A stretch of 58,219 nucleotides of DNA from Alphaproteobacteria bacterium (GTDB taxonomy: Bacteria; Pseudomonadota; Alphaproteobacteria; CADEGL01): NCBI GenBank assembly GCA_026400755.1, contig JAPLOM010000013.1, forward strand, positions 1-58,219, in the 5' to 3' direction. This document shows, one piece after another, positions 28,238 through 37,700 of the stretch. A program made the translations under genes and the position numbers. Each line of letters starts with the position of its first letter. Within the stretch, counting starts at the first letter, position 1. The notes beneath the pieces were generated by a model, which was not told the DNA's origin, ran no database searches, and was given only the letters and a program-made list of their open reading frames with translations.

Positions 28238-29472
28238 ACCCTACGGTCGCCATCGTGGGGGCGGGTCCGGCCGGGCTTGCGGCGGCAGCGGCGCTGACCG
28301 CGCGCGGCGTGCGCGACATCGCCGTCTTCGACCGCGACGATACGGTCGGCGGTCTGCCGCGCTATTGCGGCCATCTGGGCTTCGGTTGGGAGTATTCGCA
28401 CCGGCTGGAGAAAGGCTCGGCCTTCATCCGCCGGTTGATCGGCGAGACGGATCTTTCCCGCGCGGCGCTGTATCCGCGCACCACGGTGCTGGAGATGGCG
28501 CCGGGTCCCGTATTGCGCGTGGTGGGGCCGGAGACGGGCCTGCGCGAAATCCGGCCCAAGGCCGTGCTGGTCGCGACCGGCGTGCGCGAACGGCCGCGCG
28601 CGGCGCGCCTTGTGCCGGGCGCACGACCCGAGCGCGGCGTGCTCACAACCGGCGCGTTGCAGCAGATGGAGACGCGCGGCATTCCCATGCCCGGCCCGCG
28701 CGCGGTCGTGATCGGTTCCGAGCACGTGGCCTTCTCGGTCCTTCTGACGGCACGCCATTGTGGCCTCAAGATCGTGGCCATGGCCGAGCCGGGCAACCGC
28801 GTGTTGTCGCTGGCCGTCGCGCGGCCTATCGCCCGCGTCGTGTTCGGCGTGCCCGTGTTTCTCAACACCGAGATCGAGGAAATCCAAGGCCGCGCCACGG
28901 TTGAGGCTATCGTCCTGCGCACGCCCGAAGGGCTGCGCCGTATTCCATGCGATTGCGTGATCTTCTCAGGCAGTTTCGTGCCCGACGCTCCTTTGTCGGA
29001 GGAAGCCGGCCTCGCGATCGATCCGCGCACGGGCGGCCCGGTCATCGACCAGTTCATGCGGACCAGCCAGCCGGGCGTGTTCGCGGCCGGAAACCTACTA
29101 CGCCCGGTGGAATCAAGCGGCGTCGCGGCGTGTGAAGGCGCGCGGGCGGGGGCCTGCATCGCGGCGTTCCTGGCTGGCCATCTGGACGGCACGCAGGCGG
29201 CATCCGTATTCGGTCTGGGAGAGGGCGTGCGCTATCTCGTGCCGCAACGATGGGCAATGGATGCCGTCGATCTGCGCGATGCGCGTCCCTTGCGACCCAG
29301 CCTGCGCGTCTCGTCTGACATGGAGGCCGCCCGCGTGACCCTAGCCACCGACGGCGCAGTCGTTTGGCAGGGCAGGCGACGGAGGCTGTTGCGCGAGCGG
29401 CGCATTGCCATCAATCTCGACGCCCTGCCAAGCGGTCGCCCGGCCGCGCCCCGGGTCGATCTCGTCGCGTGA
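28234..29472 (+). CDS. NAD(P)/FAD-dependent oxidoreductase, partner of GlpA-like subunit
   Basis: 412 aa pyridine-nucleotide-disulfide-like oxidoreductase. It has an N-terminal FAD motif (VAIVGAGPAGLAAAAALTARG), a GGLPRYCGHLGFG segment, an ATGVRERPR stretch and a second nucleotide region near RAVVIGSEHVAFSVL. It resembles the flavin subunits that take electrons from GlpA-like or opine/HcnC-like partners, and the overlapping start with that gene argues for a complex. No quinone-binding membrane subunit is adjacent, so the final electron acceptor is unclear. Confidence 0.82.
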   Translation: MNPTVAIVGAGPAGLAAAAALTARGVRDIAVFDRDDTVGGLPRYCGHLGFGWEYSHRLEKGSAFIRRLIGETDLSRAALYPRTTVLEMAPGPVLRVVGPETGLREIRPKAVLVATGVRERPRAARLVPGARPERGVLTTGALQQMETRGIPMPGPRAVVIGSEHVAFSVLLTARHCGLKIVAMAEPGNRVLSLAVARPIARVVFGVPVFLNTEIEEIQGRATVEAIVLRTPEGLRRIPCDCVIFSGSFVPDAPLSEEAGLAIDPRTGGPVIDQFMRTSQPGVFAAGNLLRPVESSGVAACEGARAGACIAAFLAGHLDGTQAASVFGLGEGVRYLVPQRWAMDAVDLRDARPLRPSLRVSSDMEAARVTLATDGAVVWQGRRRRLLRERRIAINLDALPSGRPAAPRVDLVA

Positions 29473-29477
29473 CGCGC

Positions 29478-30152
29478 ATGGCCGTCGATTTCATCTTCAT
29501 GCTGACCCGCGACGACATGACGGTCGAGAATTGCCTCGAGGTCTTTGAGGAAGCCGCGCCCATCGGATTGGCTCATGTCGGCTTTAAGGACGTGGGCGTC
29601 TCGCTTCAGACGCTGCGCAAGCTCAACCAAGCTATCCAAGCCACCGGCGCCACCTCCTATCTGGAGGTCGTCAGCACCTCACCCGAGGCATGCTTGCGCT
29701 CGGCGGCCAAGGCGCTGGAGATCGGCGTCGATTGCGTGCTGGGCGGTAAAGACATCGAGGCCATGCTGACGGCGCTCAAGGGCGGCAAGGCCACTTATAT
29801 GCCCTTCGTCGGCCGCACCATCGGCCATCCCACGCGCTTGGGCGGCAGTCCCGACGACATCGCGCAAGGCGCCGCGCGGGCGCTGGCTCTTGGCTGCGTT
29901 GGCGTGGACCTTCTGGCCTACCGGGCGACGGAGGCTCAGCCGCTCGACCTGATCCGCGCCGCGCGCGCGGCCATGCCGACGGGCCAACTGGTTGTCGCGG
30001 GCAGCATCGATTCGCCAGAGCGCGTGGATGCGGTCGCGGACGCGGGCGCCGACGCCTTTACCGTGGGCACGGCGGTCTTCGACCGCATCTTCGCGCCCGA
30101 GGACCGCACGCTGGCCGGCCAGCTTAGGGCGATCCGCGCGGCCTGCGCGTAA
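29478..30152 (+). CDS. TIM-barrel phosphate-binding protein, function unknown
   Basis: 224 aa. The (beta/alpha)8 phosphate-binding pattern at the C-terminal end is visible: VVAGSIDSPERVDAVADAG (G175/S176), then AFTVGTAVF (G197/T198), as in HisA, TrpC and KDPG-aldolase-type enzymes. Other recurrent pieces are AHVGFKDVGV, YLEVVST, DCVLGGKDIE and CVGVDLLAYRA. I do not recognise a named family. ATG 29478 lies 5 nt after the flavoprotein stop. As the last gene of the kinase/GlpA-like/flavoprotein set, it may cleave or rearrange the oxidised phosphorylated intermediate. Confidence 0.7.
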   Translation: MAVDFIFMLTRDDMTVENCLEVFEEAAPIGLAHVGFKDVGVSLQTLRKLNQAIQATGATSYLEVVSTSPEACLRSAAKALEIGVDCVLGGKDIEAMLTALKGGKATYMPFVGRTIGHPTRLGGSPDDIAQGAARALALGCVGVDLLAYRATEAQPLDLIRAARAAMPTGQLVVAGSIDSPERVDAVADAGADAFTVGTAVFDRIFAPEDRTLAGQLRAIRAACA

Positions 30153-30156
30153 GGCG

Positions 30157-31125
30157 TCAGTCGCGGTACGGCACGCCCGGCAGGACGCACAGCATCTCGA
30201 ACAGAAGATTCGCGCCGACCAGGGCCGTGTTGCCCGTCGCATCGTAGGGCGGCGAGACCTCGACCAGATCGCCACCGATCACCTCGAGCCCGCGGCAGCC
30301 GCGCACGATCTCTTGCCCCTGCGCGCTGGTCAGGCCGCCGATCTCGGGCGTGCCGGTGCCGGGGGCAAAGGACGGGTCCAGCCCGTCGATGTCGAAGCTG
30401 ATATAGACCGGCCCCTTGCCCAAATGCTGGCGCACTTCGGCCATGAGCGGCGCCAGCGACTTGTTCCAGCATTCGGTCGCCTGCACGACGCGAAAGCCTT
30501 GACGTTGGGGCCAGTCGAAATCCTCGGCCGTATAGCCCGAGCCGCGCAGGCCGATCTGCACCACGCGCTTGCCCTCGATCAGCCCTTTCTCGACGCAGCG
30601 GCGGAAGGGCGTACCGTGGGCGATCTTCTCCCCAAACATGGTGTCGTTGATGTCGGCATGGGCATCGATGTGGACGAGGCCCACCGGCCCATACTTCTTT
30701 TTGATCGCGCGCAGGATGGGTAGGGTCACCGTATGGTCGCCGCCCAAGGTCAGCGGCTTGCAGTTATGGGCCAGGATCTTCTTTTCGTAGAACTCCTCGA
30801 TGATCCGCACGCTGTCGAGCAGGTTGTAGGGATTCACCGGCACGTCGCTGATGTCGGCCACCTGCAGCGCGTCGAACGGGGCCGCCCGGGTCACCACGTT
30901 GTAGGGGCGCAGAAGCGACGATTCGGCCCGGATATAGCGCGGGCCCATGCGCGTGCCCGAGCGGTTGGAGGCGCCCCAGTCCAGGGGAATACCGACGAAA
31001 CAGGCATCGAGCCCCTTGGCGTCCTGTTGCATGGGCAGGCGCATCATGGTCGCAGGCCCGCCCGCGCGGGGCATGTCGTTGCCGCCCATCGGCATGTTGA
31101 GGGTGCGTTTCGGAGCCTCGGCCAT
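30157..31125 (-). CDS. Guanidinobutyrase-like ureohydrolase (agmatinase family)
   Basis: 322 aa binuclear-manganese ureohydrolase. Ligands are visible in LGGDHT (H131), HIDAHAD (D154, H156, D158) and SFDIDGLDP (D245, D247). The N-terminal region PLGGN-type MGGNDMPRAGGPATMMRLP and the SGTRMGPRYIR segment match guanidinobutyrase/guanidinopropionase (GbuA/GpuA) rather than SpeB. It would release urea from a guanidino acid such as 4-guanidinobutyrate, a product of D-arginine oxidation followed by decarboxylation. Transcription converges with the TIM-barrel gene, with only 4 nt between stops. No urease is seen in the window. Confidence 0.87.
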   Translation of the reverse strand: MAEAPKRTLNMPMGGNDMPRAGGPATMMRLPMQQDAKGLDACFVGIPLDWGASNRSGTRMGPRYIRAESSLLRPYNVVTRAAPFDALQVADISDVPVNPYNLLDSVRIIEEFYEKKILAHNCKPLTLGGDHTVTLPILRAIKKKYGPVGLVHIDAHADINDTMFGEKIAHGTPFRRCVEKGLIEGKRVVQIGLRGSGYTAEDFDWPQRQGFRVVQATECWNKSLAPLMAEVRQHLGKGPVYISFDIDGLDPSFAPGTGTPEIGGLTSAQGQEIVRGCRGLEVIGGDLVEVSPPYDATGNTALVGANLLFEMLCVLPGVPYRD

Positions 31126-31224
31126 TGGTGTCCTCCCGTTTGGACGAACGGCTTAATCCCAGAAGCCTAACTTTCGCCTGGAGACGTTGCAAAGCATGGC
31201 CGCCGATGTTGGAATGCGTGCGGC

Positions 31225-31241
31225 CCGGTCGACGGGACCGG
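31225..31241. promoter_or_regulatory. Short palindrome upstream of the second RidA gene
   Basis: CCGGTC and GACCGG arms separated by GACGG, 22 nt before the RidA start, in the gap between this gene and the divergent ureohydrolase gene. Possibly an operator or a hairpin in the leader; unrelated in sequence to the TAGGCC-type sites. Confidence 0.3.
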
Positions 31242-31263
31242 ACAGATTTCTAAGGAGATGAGA

Positions 31264-31740
31264 ATGGCTAAGAAGAAGGCAGCCGCCAAAAAGAAGGCCG
31301 GCAGCAAGCGTCAGGCCGCCCGCAAGGCGCCGGCCGCGCGCCGCGCGGCGCCGAAGGTGACGAAGAAAGTGATCGGTGGTCCGATCGTCGTGAACGGCAA
31401 CCAGATTCCGATCTCGAAGGGAATCCGCCTCGGCGATTACGTCGTCCTGTCCGGCCAGGTGCCGTTCAAGGACGGTGTGCCGATGACGACGGGCACGATC
31501 GAGGAGCAGACTGAAGTCACGCTGGAGATGATCAAGGGCCTCCTGAAGGAAGCCGGCGCGTCTCTGTCCGACGTTTTCAAGGTCACGGTGTGGCTGCGCG
31601 ATAAGGCCGATTTCCTTGGCTACAACCGCACCTACGCCAAGTACTTCTCGAAGGATCCGCCGGTCCGCTCGACGGTCCAGTCGACCCTCATGGTCGATGT
31701 GCGCATCGAGATCGAAGTGACGGCCTTTTCGCCGCGCTGA
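31264..31740 (+). CDS. RidA family protein with Lys/Ala-rich N-terminal extension
   Basis: 158 aa. Residues 1-36 are nearly all K, A and R (starting MAKKKAAAKKKAGSKRQAAR), like a histone H1 tail; residues 40-158 are a standard RidA domain with R135 (PPVRSTVQSTLM) at the substrate site. The ATG at 31264 is six nt after TAAGGAG; an in-frame ATG at 31258 is too close to that SD. A good terminator follows, so it is a single-gene unit. Enzymes of this fold deaminate reactive imines; the tail suggests nucleic-acid or polyanion binding, which is an inference. Confidence 0.87.
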   Translation: MAKKKAAAKKKAGSKRQAARKAPAARRAAPKVTKKVIGGPIVVNGNQIPISKGIRLGDYVVLSGQVPFKDGVPMTTGTIEEQTEVTLEMIKGLLKEAGASLSDVFKVTVWLRDKADFLGYNRTYAKYFSKDPPVRSTVQSTLMVDVRIEIEVTAFSPR

Positions 31741-31765
31741 TTTTCGGTTTCGGCTTTAAACGGGC

Positions 31766-31799
31766 AAGGGCGGCGCCTTGGCGCCGCCCTTCTTGTTTG
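31766..31799 (+). terminator. Rho-independent terminator
   Basis: A perfect 11-bp stem (AAGGGCGGCGC with GCGCCGCCCTT) and a CTTG loop are followed by a T-rich TTCTTGTTT. It ends the RidA unit and separates it from the sox operon, whose first ATG is at 31849. Confidence 0.85.
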
Positions 31800-31848
31800 T
31801 ACCCGGCGCGGGGGTGCCATAACATCCGCGTAACACGCCGGGAGCCCT

Positions 31849-33153
31849 ATGGTTCTGAAACCGCCGCCCCGCCTCGGGGGCTATCCGCTCAAGCGGACCA
31901 TGCAGACCTATTCGATCCGGTCGCTCGCCCGGAACGCCCGCGCGTTCCACGAGAACTGGTCCGAAGCCTGGCGCAGCCCCGAGCCCAAGCCGGCCTATGA
32001 CGTCATCATCATCGGCGGCGGCGGACACGGCTTGGCCACGGCCCACTATCTGGCCAAGAACCATCGCATCAACAACGTGGTCGTGCTGGAAAAGGGCTGG
32101 ATTGGCGGCGGCAATACCGGCCGCAACACCACCGTCGTCCGCTCCAACTATCTGTGGGACGAAAGCGCGGCGCTCTATGAAAAGTCGCTGCAGCTCTATG
32201 AGGGCCTGTCCCAGGAGCTGAACTACAACGTCATGCTGAGCCAGCGCGGTCTCATGCTGCTGTGTCACAGCCAGCACGAGCTGCATGACGCCCACCGGCG
32301 CGCCCACGCCATGCGGCTGAACGGCATCGATTCCGAATTCATCGACCGCGAGAACGTTCTTCGCATGGTGCCGTTCCTGGATGGCTCGCCGACCGCGCGC
32401 TATCCGCTCTGCGGCGGATTGCTGCAACGGCGCGGCGGCATCGCGCGACATGACGCGGTGGCTTGGGGCTTCGCGCGCAGCGCCGACGCCTTCGGCGTCG
32501 ACATCATCCAGAATTGCGAGGTCACGGGCATCCGGCGCGATGCGACCGGCAAAGTCGTGGGCGTCGACACCACGCGCGGCGCGATCGACGCGCCCAAGGT
32601 GGCCATCGTCGTGGCCGGTCACACCAGCGTCCTAGCCGCCATGGCGGGAATCCGCTTGCCGATCCACAGCCATCCGCTTCAGGCTCTGGTTTCCGAACCG
32701 ATCAAGCCGATGTTGAACGTGGTGGTGAACTCGACCCAGGTGCACGTCTATGTCAGCCAGTCCGACAAAGGCGAGCTGGTCATGGGCGCGGCGCTGGACC
32801 GTTTTCAGTCCTACGGCCAGCGTGGCAGCCTGCCGATTATCGAGGACCAGATGGCGGCCATCGTGCGGCTCTTTCCGATCGTCAGCCGTCTGAAGATGCT
32901 GCGCCAATGGGCGGGCATCGTGGATATCTGCCCGGACGCCAGTCCGATCATCGGGAAAACCTCGGTGGAGGGCCTCTATATCAATGGCGGTTGGGGCACG
33001 GGCGGCTTCAAGGCCACGCCCGCGTCGGGCTTCTGCTTCGCCCATACCATCGCCAAGGACCAGCCGCATCCGCTGACGGCGCCGTTCAATCTCGACCGCT
33101 TCTCGGGCGGCCGCCTGATCGACGAAACCGCCGCCGCCGCGATCGCGCACTAG
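31849..33153 (+). CDS. soxB: Sarcosine oxidase beta subunit-like (first copy)
   Basis: 434 aa DAO-type flavoprotein. SoxB carries the active site and covalent FMN of heterotetrameric sarcosine oxidase. The FAD motif IIIGGGGHGLATAHYL, the NTTVVRSNY stretch and the ARHDAVAW segment containing the FMN-linking His (H201) are present, and WGTGGFKATP is typical. A GGGAG SD supports ATG 31849; the internal ATG 31900 matches the usual SoxB N-terminus (YSIRSLARNA) and is an alternative. The next gene is a second SoxB, an uncommon arrangement. Confidence 0.88.
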   Translation: MVLKPPPRLGGYPLKRTMQTYSIRSLARNARAFHENWSEAWRSPEPKPAYDVIIIGGGGHGLATAHYLAKNHRINNVVVLEKGWIGGGNTGRNTTVVRSNYLWDESAALYEKSLQLYEGLSQELNYNVMLSQRGLMLLCHSQHELHDAHRRAHAMRLNGIDSEFIDRENVLRMVPFLDGSPTARYPLCGGLLQRRGGIARHDAVAWGFARSADAFGVDIIQNCEVTGIRRDATGKVVGVDTTRGAIDAPKVAIVVAGHTSVLAAMAGIRLPIHSHPLQALVSEPIKPMLNVVVNSTQVHVYVSQSDKGELVMGAALDRFQSYGQRGSLPIIEDQMAAIVRLFPIVSRLKMLRQWAGIVDICPDASPIIGKTSVEGLYINGGWGTGGFKATPASGFCFAHTIAKDQPHPLTAPFNLDRFSGGRLIDETAAAAIAH

Positions 33154-33155
33154 GG

Positions 33156-34418
33156 ATGACGATGCGCCGCTATTCGATCTGGAGTCTTCTGCGCAACGCC
33201 CGGTCCTACCATGAGGGCTGGCCCGAGATGTGGCGCAGCCCGGAGCCGAAGCCCGAATACGACGTCGTCATCATCGGCGCGGGTGGGCACGGATTGGCGA
33301 CCGCCTATTACCTGGCCAAGGAGCATGGCGTCACCAATGTGGCCGTCGTCGAGAAGGGTTGGCTGGGCGGCGGCAATGTCGCGCGCAACACCACCATCGT
33401 CCGTTCGAACTATCTCTCGCCGGAAAGCGCGTTCCTCTACGACAAGGCCATGGAGTTGTGGCCGGGCTTGAGCCGCGAGCTGAACTACAACGTCATGTTC
33501 AGCCCGCGCGGCCTGATCAACGTGGGTCATAGCCGTGAGGACATGATCGAGCTGCGTCGCCGCGTGCGCGCGCTCCAGCTAAACGGCATCGAATCCAGCA
33601 TGCTGACGACGGCTGAGATCGCGAAGAAAGCGCCGATCCTGGATTGCTCGCCCACGGCGTCCAATCCCGTGCTGGGTGGCTCATGGCAGGCCAAGGCCGG
33701 CATCGCGCGCCACGACGCGGTGGCCTGGGGCTATGCCCGCGCGGCGGACGCGCGCGGCGTGGACATGCTCCAGAACTGCGAAGTCACCGGCATCCGCCGC
33801 GAGGGTGGGCGGGTGACGGGCGTGGAAACCGCGCGCGGCACGATCCGCGCCAGGAAGGTCGCCATCGTCACGGCTGGCCATTCGGGTGTGGTCGCGGCCA
33901 TGGCCGGGTTCCGTCTGCCGCTCACGGCCTACACCATGCAGGCCTTCGTCTCCGAGCCCATGAAACCGATTCTGGACACGGTGGTGATGTCGTCAAAGCT
34001 GGTCTCGGTCAGCCAATCCGATAAGGGCGAGCTGGTCATCGGCATGAGCACGGAGCCCTACGCCTCGTACAGCCAGCGCGGCAGCCTGCCCGAGGTCGAA
34101 CGCGCGGCGCAGACGATGACCGAGCTGTACCCCTGCACGCGGCGGCTGCGTATGCTGCGCAAATGGGGCGGCACGGTGGACGTGCCCGTCGACGCCAGCC
34201 CGATTATGGGCAAGACTCCGGTGGAGAATCTCTTCATCAACGTGGGCTGGGGCACCGGCGGATTCAAATCCATTCCCGGCTCCGGTTTCGTGTTCGCTCA
34301 CACCATCGCGACCGGCGAGCCCCATCCGCTGGTTGCGCCGTTCGGCCTGGACCGCTTCGCGTCCGGCCGGCTCATTTCCGAACACGGCGCGACCGGCGCG
34401 CTGGTTCACGGTGAATAG
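33156..34418 (+). CDS. soxB: Sarcosine oxidase beta subunit-like (second copy)
   Basis: 420 aa paralog of the preceding gene, 2 nt after its stop. It starts at the canonical SoxB N-terminus (MTMRRYSIWSLLRNARSYHEG). FAD motif VIIGAGGHGLATAYYL, FMN-linking H186 in ARHDAVAW and GWGTGGFKSIPG are intact, so both copies should bind FMN and FAD. The substrate-side regions differ (for example around residues 115-175), so they may serve different N-methyl amino acids while sharing the alpha, gamma and delta subunits. Confidence 0.9.
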   Translation: MTMRRYSIWSLLRNARSYHEGWPEMWRSPEPKPEYDVVIIGAGGHGLATAYYLAKEHGVTNVAVVEKGWLGGGNVARNTTIVRSNYLSPESAFLYDKAMELWPGLSRELNYNVMFSPRGLINVGHSREDMIELRRRVRALQLNGIESSMLTTAEIAKKAPILDCSPTASNPVLGGSWQAKAGIARHDAVAWGYARAADARGVDMLQNCEVTGIRREGGRVTGVETARGTIRARKVAIVTAGHSGVVAAMAGFRLPLTAYTMQAFVSEPMKPILDTVVMSSKLVSVSQSDKGELVIGMSTEPYASYSQRGSLPEVERAAQTMTELYPCTRRLRMLRKWGGTVDVPVDASPIMGKTPVENLFINVGWGTGGFKSIPGSGFVFAHTIATGEPHPLVAPFGLDRFASGRLISEHGATGALVHGE

Positions 34419-34450
34419 GTTTTGGGCCGAGTAGGCTTCGGGAGACGACG

Positions 34451-34762
34451 ATGCTCTTGATCAACTGCCCCTGGTGCGGTCCCCGCGACGAGATCGAGTT
34501 CAATTGCGGCGGCGAGGCGCATATCGCCCGCCCGGCCGACCCGGCCGCGCTGTCCGATGCCGAGTGGGCGGAGTATCTCTTCATGCGCAAGAATCTGAAG
34601 GGGCTGCATTACGAGCGCTGGCACCATTCCTATGGCTGCCGCCAGTGGTTCAACGCCGCGCGCGACACCGTGACCCATGAGATCCATGCCACATACAAAA
34701 TGGGCGAAACACCGCCCGTGGTGGCGGGCGCCGACGGGATCGTGAAGGGGAGCAGCTCGTGA
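34451..34762 (+). CDS. soxD: Sarcosine oxidase delta subunit
   Basis: 103 aa, the family's normal length. The zinc-binding Cys/His set is visible: INCPWCGPRDE (C6, C9), H59 and C63 in HSYGCRQWFNAARDT. SoxD is a small structural subunit of the heterotetramer. Its stop overlaps the GTG start of soxA. The order B-D-A-G is the classic one. Confidence 0.95.
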   Translation: MLLINCPWCGPRDEIEFNCGGEAHIARPADPAALSDAEWAEYLFMRKNLKGLHYERWHHSYGCRQWFNAARDTVTHEIHATYKMGETPPVVAGADGIVKGSSS

Positions 34763-37700
34763 AGCGCAGTGAAGCCCGGCTGGATACGGGCGGCCGCGTC
34801 AACCGCGACCGTGTCCTCAACTTCACCTGGAACGGCAAGCCGTATAAGGGGCTGGAGGGCGACACGCTGGCGTCGGCGCTGTTAGCCAACGGCATTTCGC
34901 TGATTGGGCGCAGTTTCAAATACCACCGGCCGCGCGGCATCTTCTCCGCGGGCGCGGAAGAGCCCAACGCCATCGTGCAGTTGGAGGCGGGCGCCTACAC
35001 CCAACCCAATGTGAAGGCCACGCAGATCGAGCTTTACGAAGGGCTCGAGGCGCGCAGCGTCAATTGCTGGCCGACCGTGGAGTACGATTTCGGCGCGGTC
35101 GCCAATCTGTGCGCGAAAATCCTGCCGGCGGGCTTCTACTACAAGACCTTCATGTGGCCGTCGCGCTTCTGGCTGACCTACGAGTATTTCATCCGCCGCG
35201 CCGCGGGTCTGGGCCGCGCGCCGAAAGAGGCCGATCCCGACATCTACGACAAGGCGCATGCCCATTGCGATGTGCTGGTTGTGGGCGGCGGGCCAGCAGG
35301 GCTGGCCGCGGCACTGGCCGCGGCGCGCACCGGCGCGCGCGTCATCCTGGCCGATGAACAGAGCGAGTTCGGCGGCGATCTTCTCGGCCGTCGCGATGTG
35401 ATGGACGACGCGCCTGCTGTGGAATGGGTGCGGAAAGTGGTGGAAGAACTGGCGTCCTTTTCCGAGGTGCGCCTGCTGCCGCGCTCGACCGTGTTCGGTT
35501 ATTACGACCACAACTATCTGGCCATCGCCGAGCGGCGCACGGACCATCTGCATCCCAAGGACGGTTTGGGCAAGCCGCGCCAGCGCCTGTGGAAGGTCCG
35601 TGCCAAGCAGGTGGTGTTGGCCACGGGTTCGATCGAGCGGCCGCTGGTGTTCGCCGACAACGACCGGCCCGGCGTGATGCTGGCCGAATCGGCGCGCACC
35701 TATCTCAATCGCTATGGCGTGAAGGCCGGCCGCCGCGCCGTCATCTTCACCAACAATGACAACGCCTATGCCGCCGCCATCGACCTGGCTGACGCGGGCG
35801 TGGAGATCGGCGCCATCGTCGATCTGCGTCCGGACGTGCAGGGGCCGTTGCCGCAGAAGGCGCGCGCGCGCGGGCTGGAGATCCTGGCGGGCGAAGCCAT
35901 CGTCGCGACTCATGGCGGCAGGCGCGCGCAGTCGGTCGAGGTCATGCTGCTGAGCCCCGAGGGCGACCATGTCCACGGTACCGCGCGCAAGATCGATTGC
36001 GATCTGGTCTGTGTCTCGGGCGGCTGGAGCCCAACGGTGCACCTGTTCTCCCAATCCGGCGGCAAGCTGACTTATGACGCTGGGCGCGCCTGCTTCGTGC
36101 CGGCCAAGTCCAAGCAGGCTGAGCGTTCCGCCGGCGCCTGCCATGGCACCTTCGGCGTGGCCGATTGTCTGGATGAAGGCTTCGCGGCCGGCCTTGCCGC
36201 CGCGGGCACCGCGGGTTTCGCCACGGCCGGTATTTCGCTGACGGCGCCCGCTGTGGAGCAGCCGGGCGAGGCGGGTTTGCGCGCCCTGCCCATCGTGCCG
36301 GGCAAGACCGCGGTCGGCCACGGCAAGGCCAAGCATTTCGTCGACCTGGCCAACGACGTGACCGCCGCCGACGTGCGGCTGGCCGCGCGCGAGGGCTATC
36401 GCTCAGTCGAGCACACGAAGCGCTACACCACGCTTGGCATGGGCCCCGACCAGGGCAAGACATCGAACGTGCCCGGCCTCGCCATCCTGGCCGATGCGTT
36501 GGGCAAGGAGATCCCGGACGTTGGCACCACCACCTTCCGTCCGCCCTACACACCGGTTTCCTACGGCCTGCTGGCTGGGCGCGACGTGGGCGAGATGTCG
36601 GACCTCACGCGCACGACGCCCATCCACGAATGGCACGCCATGACGGGTGGCGTGTTCGACGACGCGGGGCAGTGGCGGCGGCCCTGGTATTACCCGCGCG
36701 CGGGCGAGGACATGACGGCCGCGGTGCGGCGCGAGTGCCGCGCGGTGCGCGAAAGCGTCGGCATCATGGATGCCTCGACGCTGGGCAAGATCGAGCTCGT
36801 CGGCCCGGACGCGGTCAAGGTGTTGAACCAGGTCTATGCCAACGCCTGGGACAATCTGGCCGTGGGGCGGTGCCGCTACGGCCTGATGTTGGGCGAGGAC
36901 GGCATGGTCTTCGGCGACGGCGTGACCGCACGCCTCGGCGAGCATCGCTACTTGATGACGACCACCACCGGCGGCGCAGCGCGCGTCTTCGGCTGGATCG
37001 ACGATTGGCTCCAGTGCGAATGGACCAACTGGAAGGTGTTCATCACCTCCGTCACCGAGCAGTGGGCAACCGTGTCCATCGCGGGCCCGCGCGCGCGCGA
37101 CCTAGTGCGCGAGCTGGCGGTCGGGACAGACGTGTCGGCAGACGCCTTTCCGCACATGGCCATCCGCGAAGGAAAGGTGGCTGGATTCCCGGGCCGCATC
37201 GCGCGTATCAGCTTCACGGGCGAGCTGGGCTTCGAGCTCAGCGTGCCGGCGAGCTACGGCATGGCGTTGTGGACGGCCTGCGTCACCGCGGGCGCCAAAT
37301 ACGGTCTGACGCCCTTCGGCACCGAGGCCGTGCACGTCCTGCGCGCGGAGAAGGGCTTTATCGTCAACGGCCACGAGTTCGACGGCACGGTCACGCCCCA
37401 AGACCTCGGCATGGCGTGGGCCGTGAACGCATCCAAGCCCGACTTCCTCGGCCGCCGTTCGCTCGAGCGCTCGGACATGAAGCGCGCGGACCGCAAGCAG
37501 CTCGTGGGGCTGCAGGTGCAGGACGCGACCGCGGTGCTGCCCGAGGGCAGTCAGGTGGTCGAGCGGGTGCTCAAGGCGCCGCCGATGCCCATGATCGGCC
37601 ACGTCACGTCCAGCTACTGGAGCGAGACGCTCAAGCGCGGCATTGCCCTCGCTCTCGTCGCGGGCGGCCATGCGCGCATGGGCCAGACCGTCCACATCCC

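Noticed and set aside
32463-33155. Extension of the second soxB frame upstream into the first soxB
   Set aside because: The translation before 33156 is Arg/His-rich out-of-frame sequence of the first SoxB; the normal SoxB N-terminus begins at ATG 33156.
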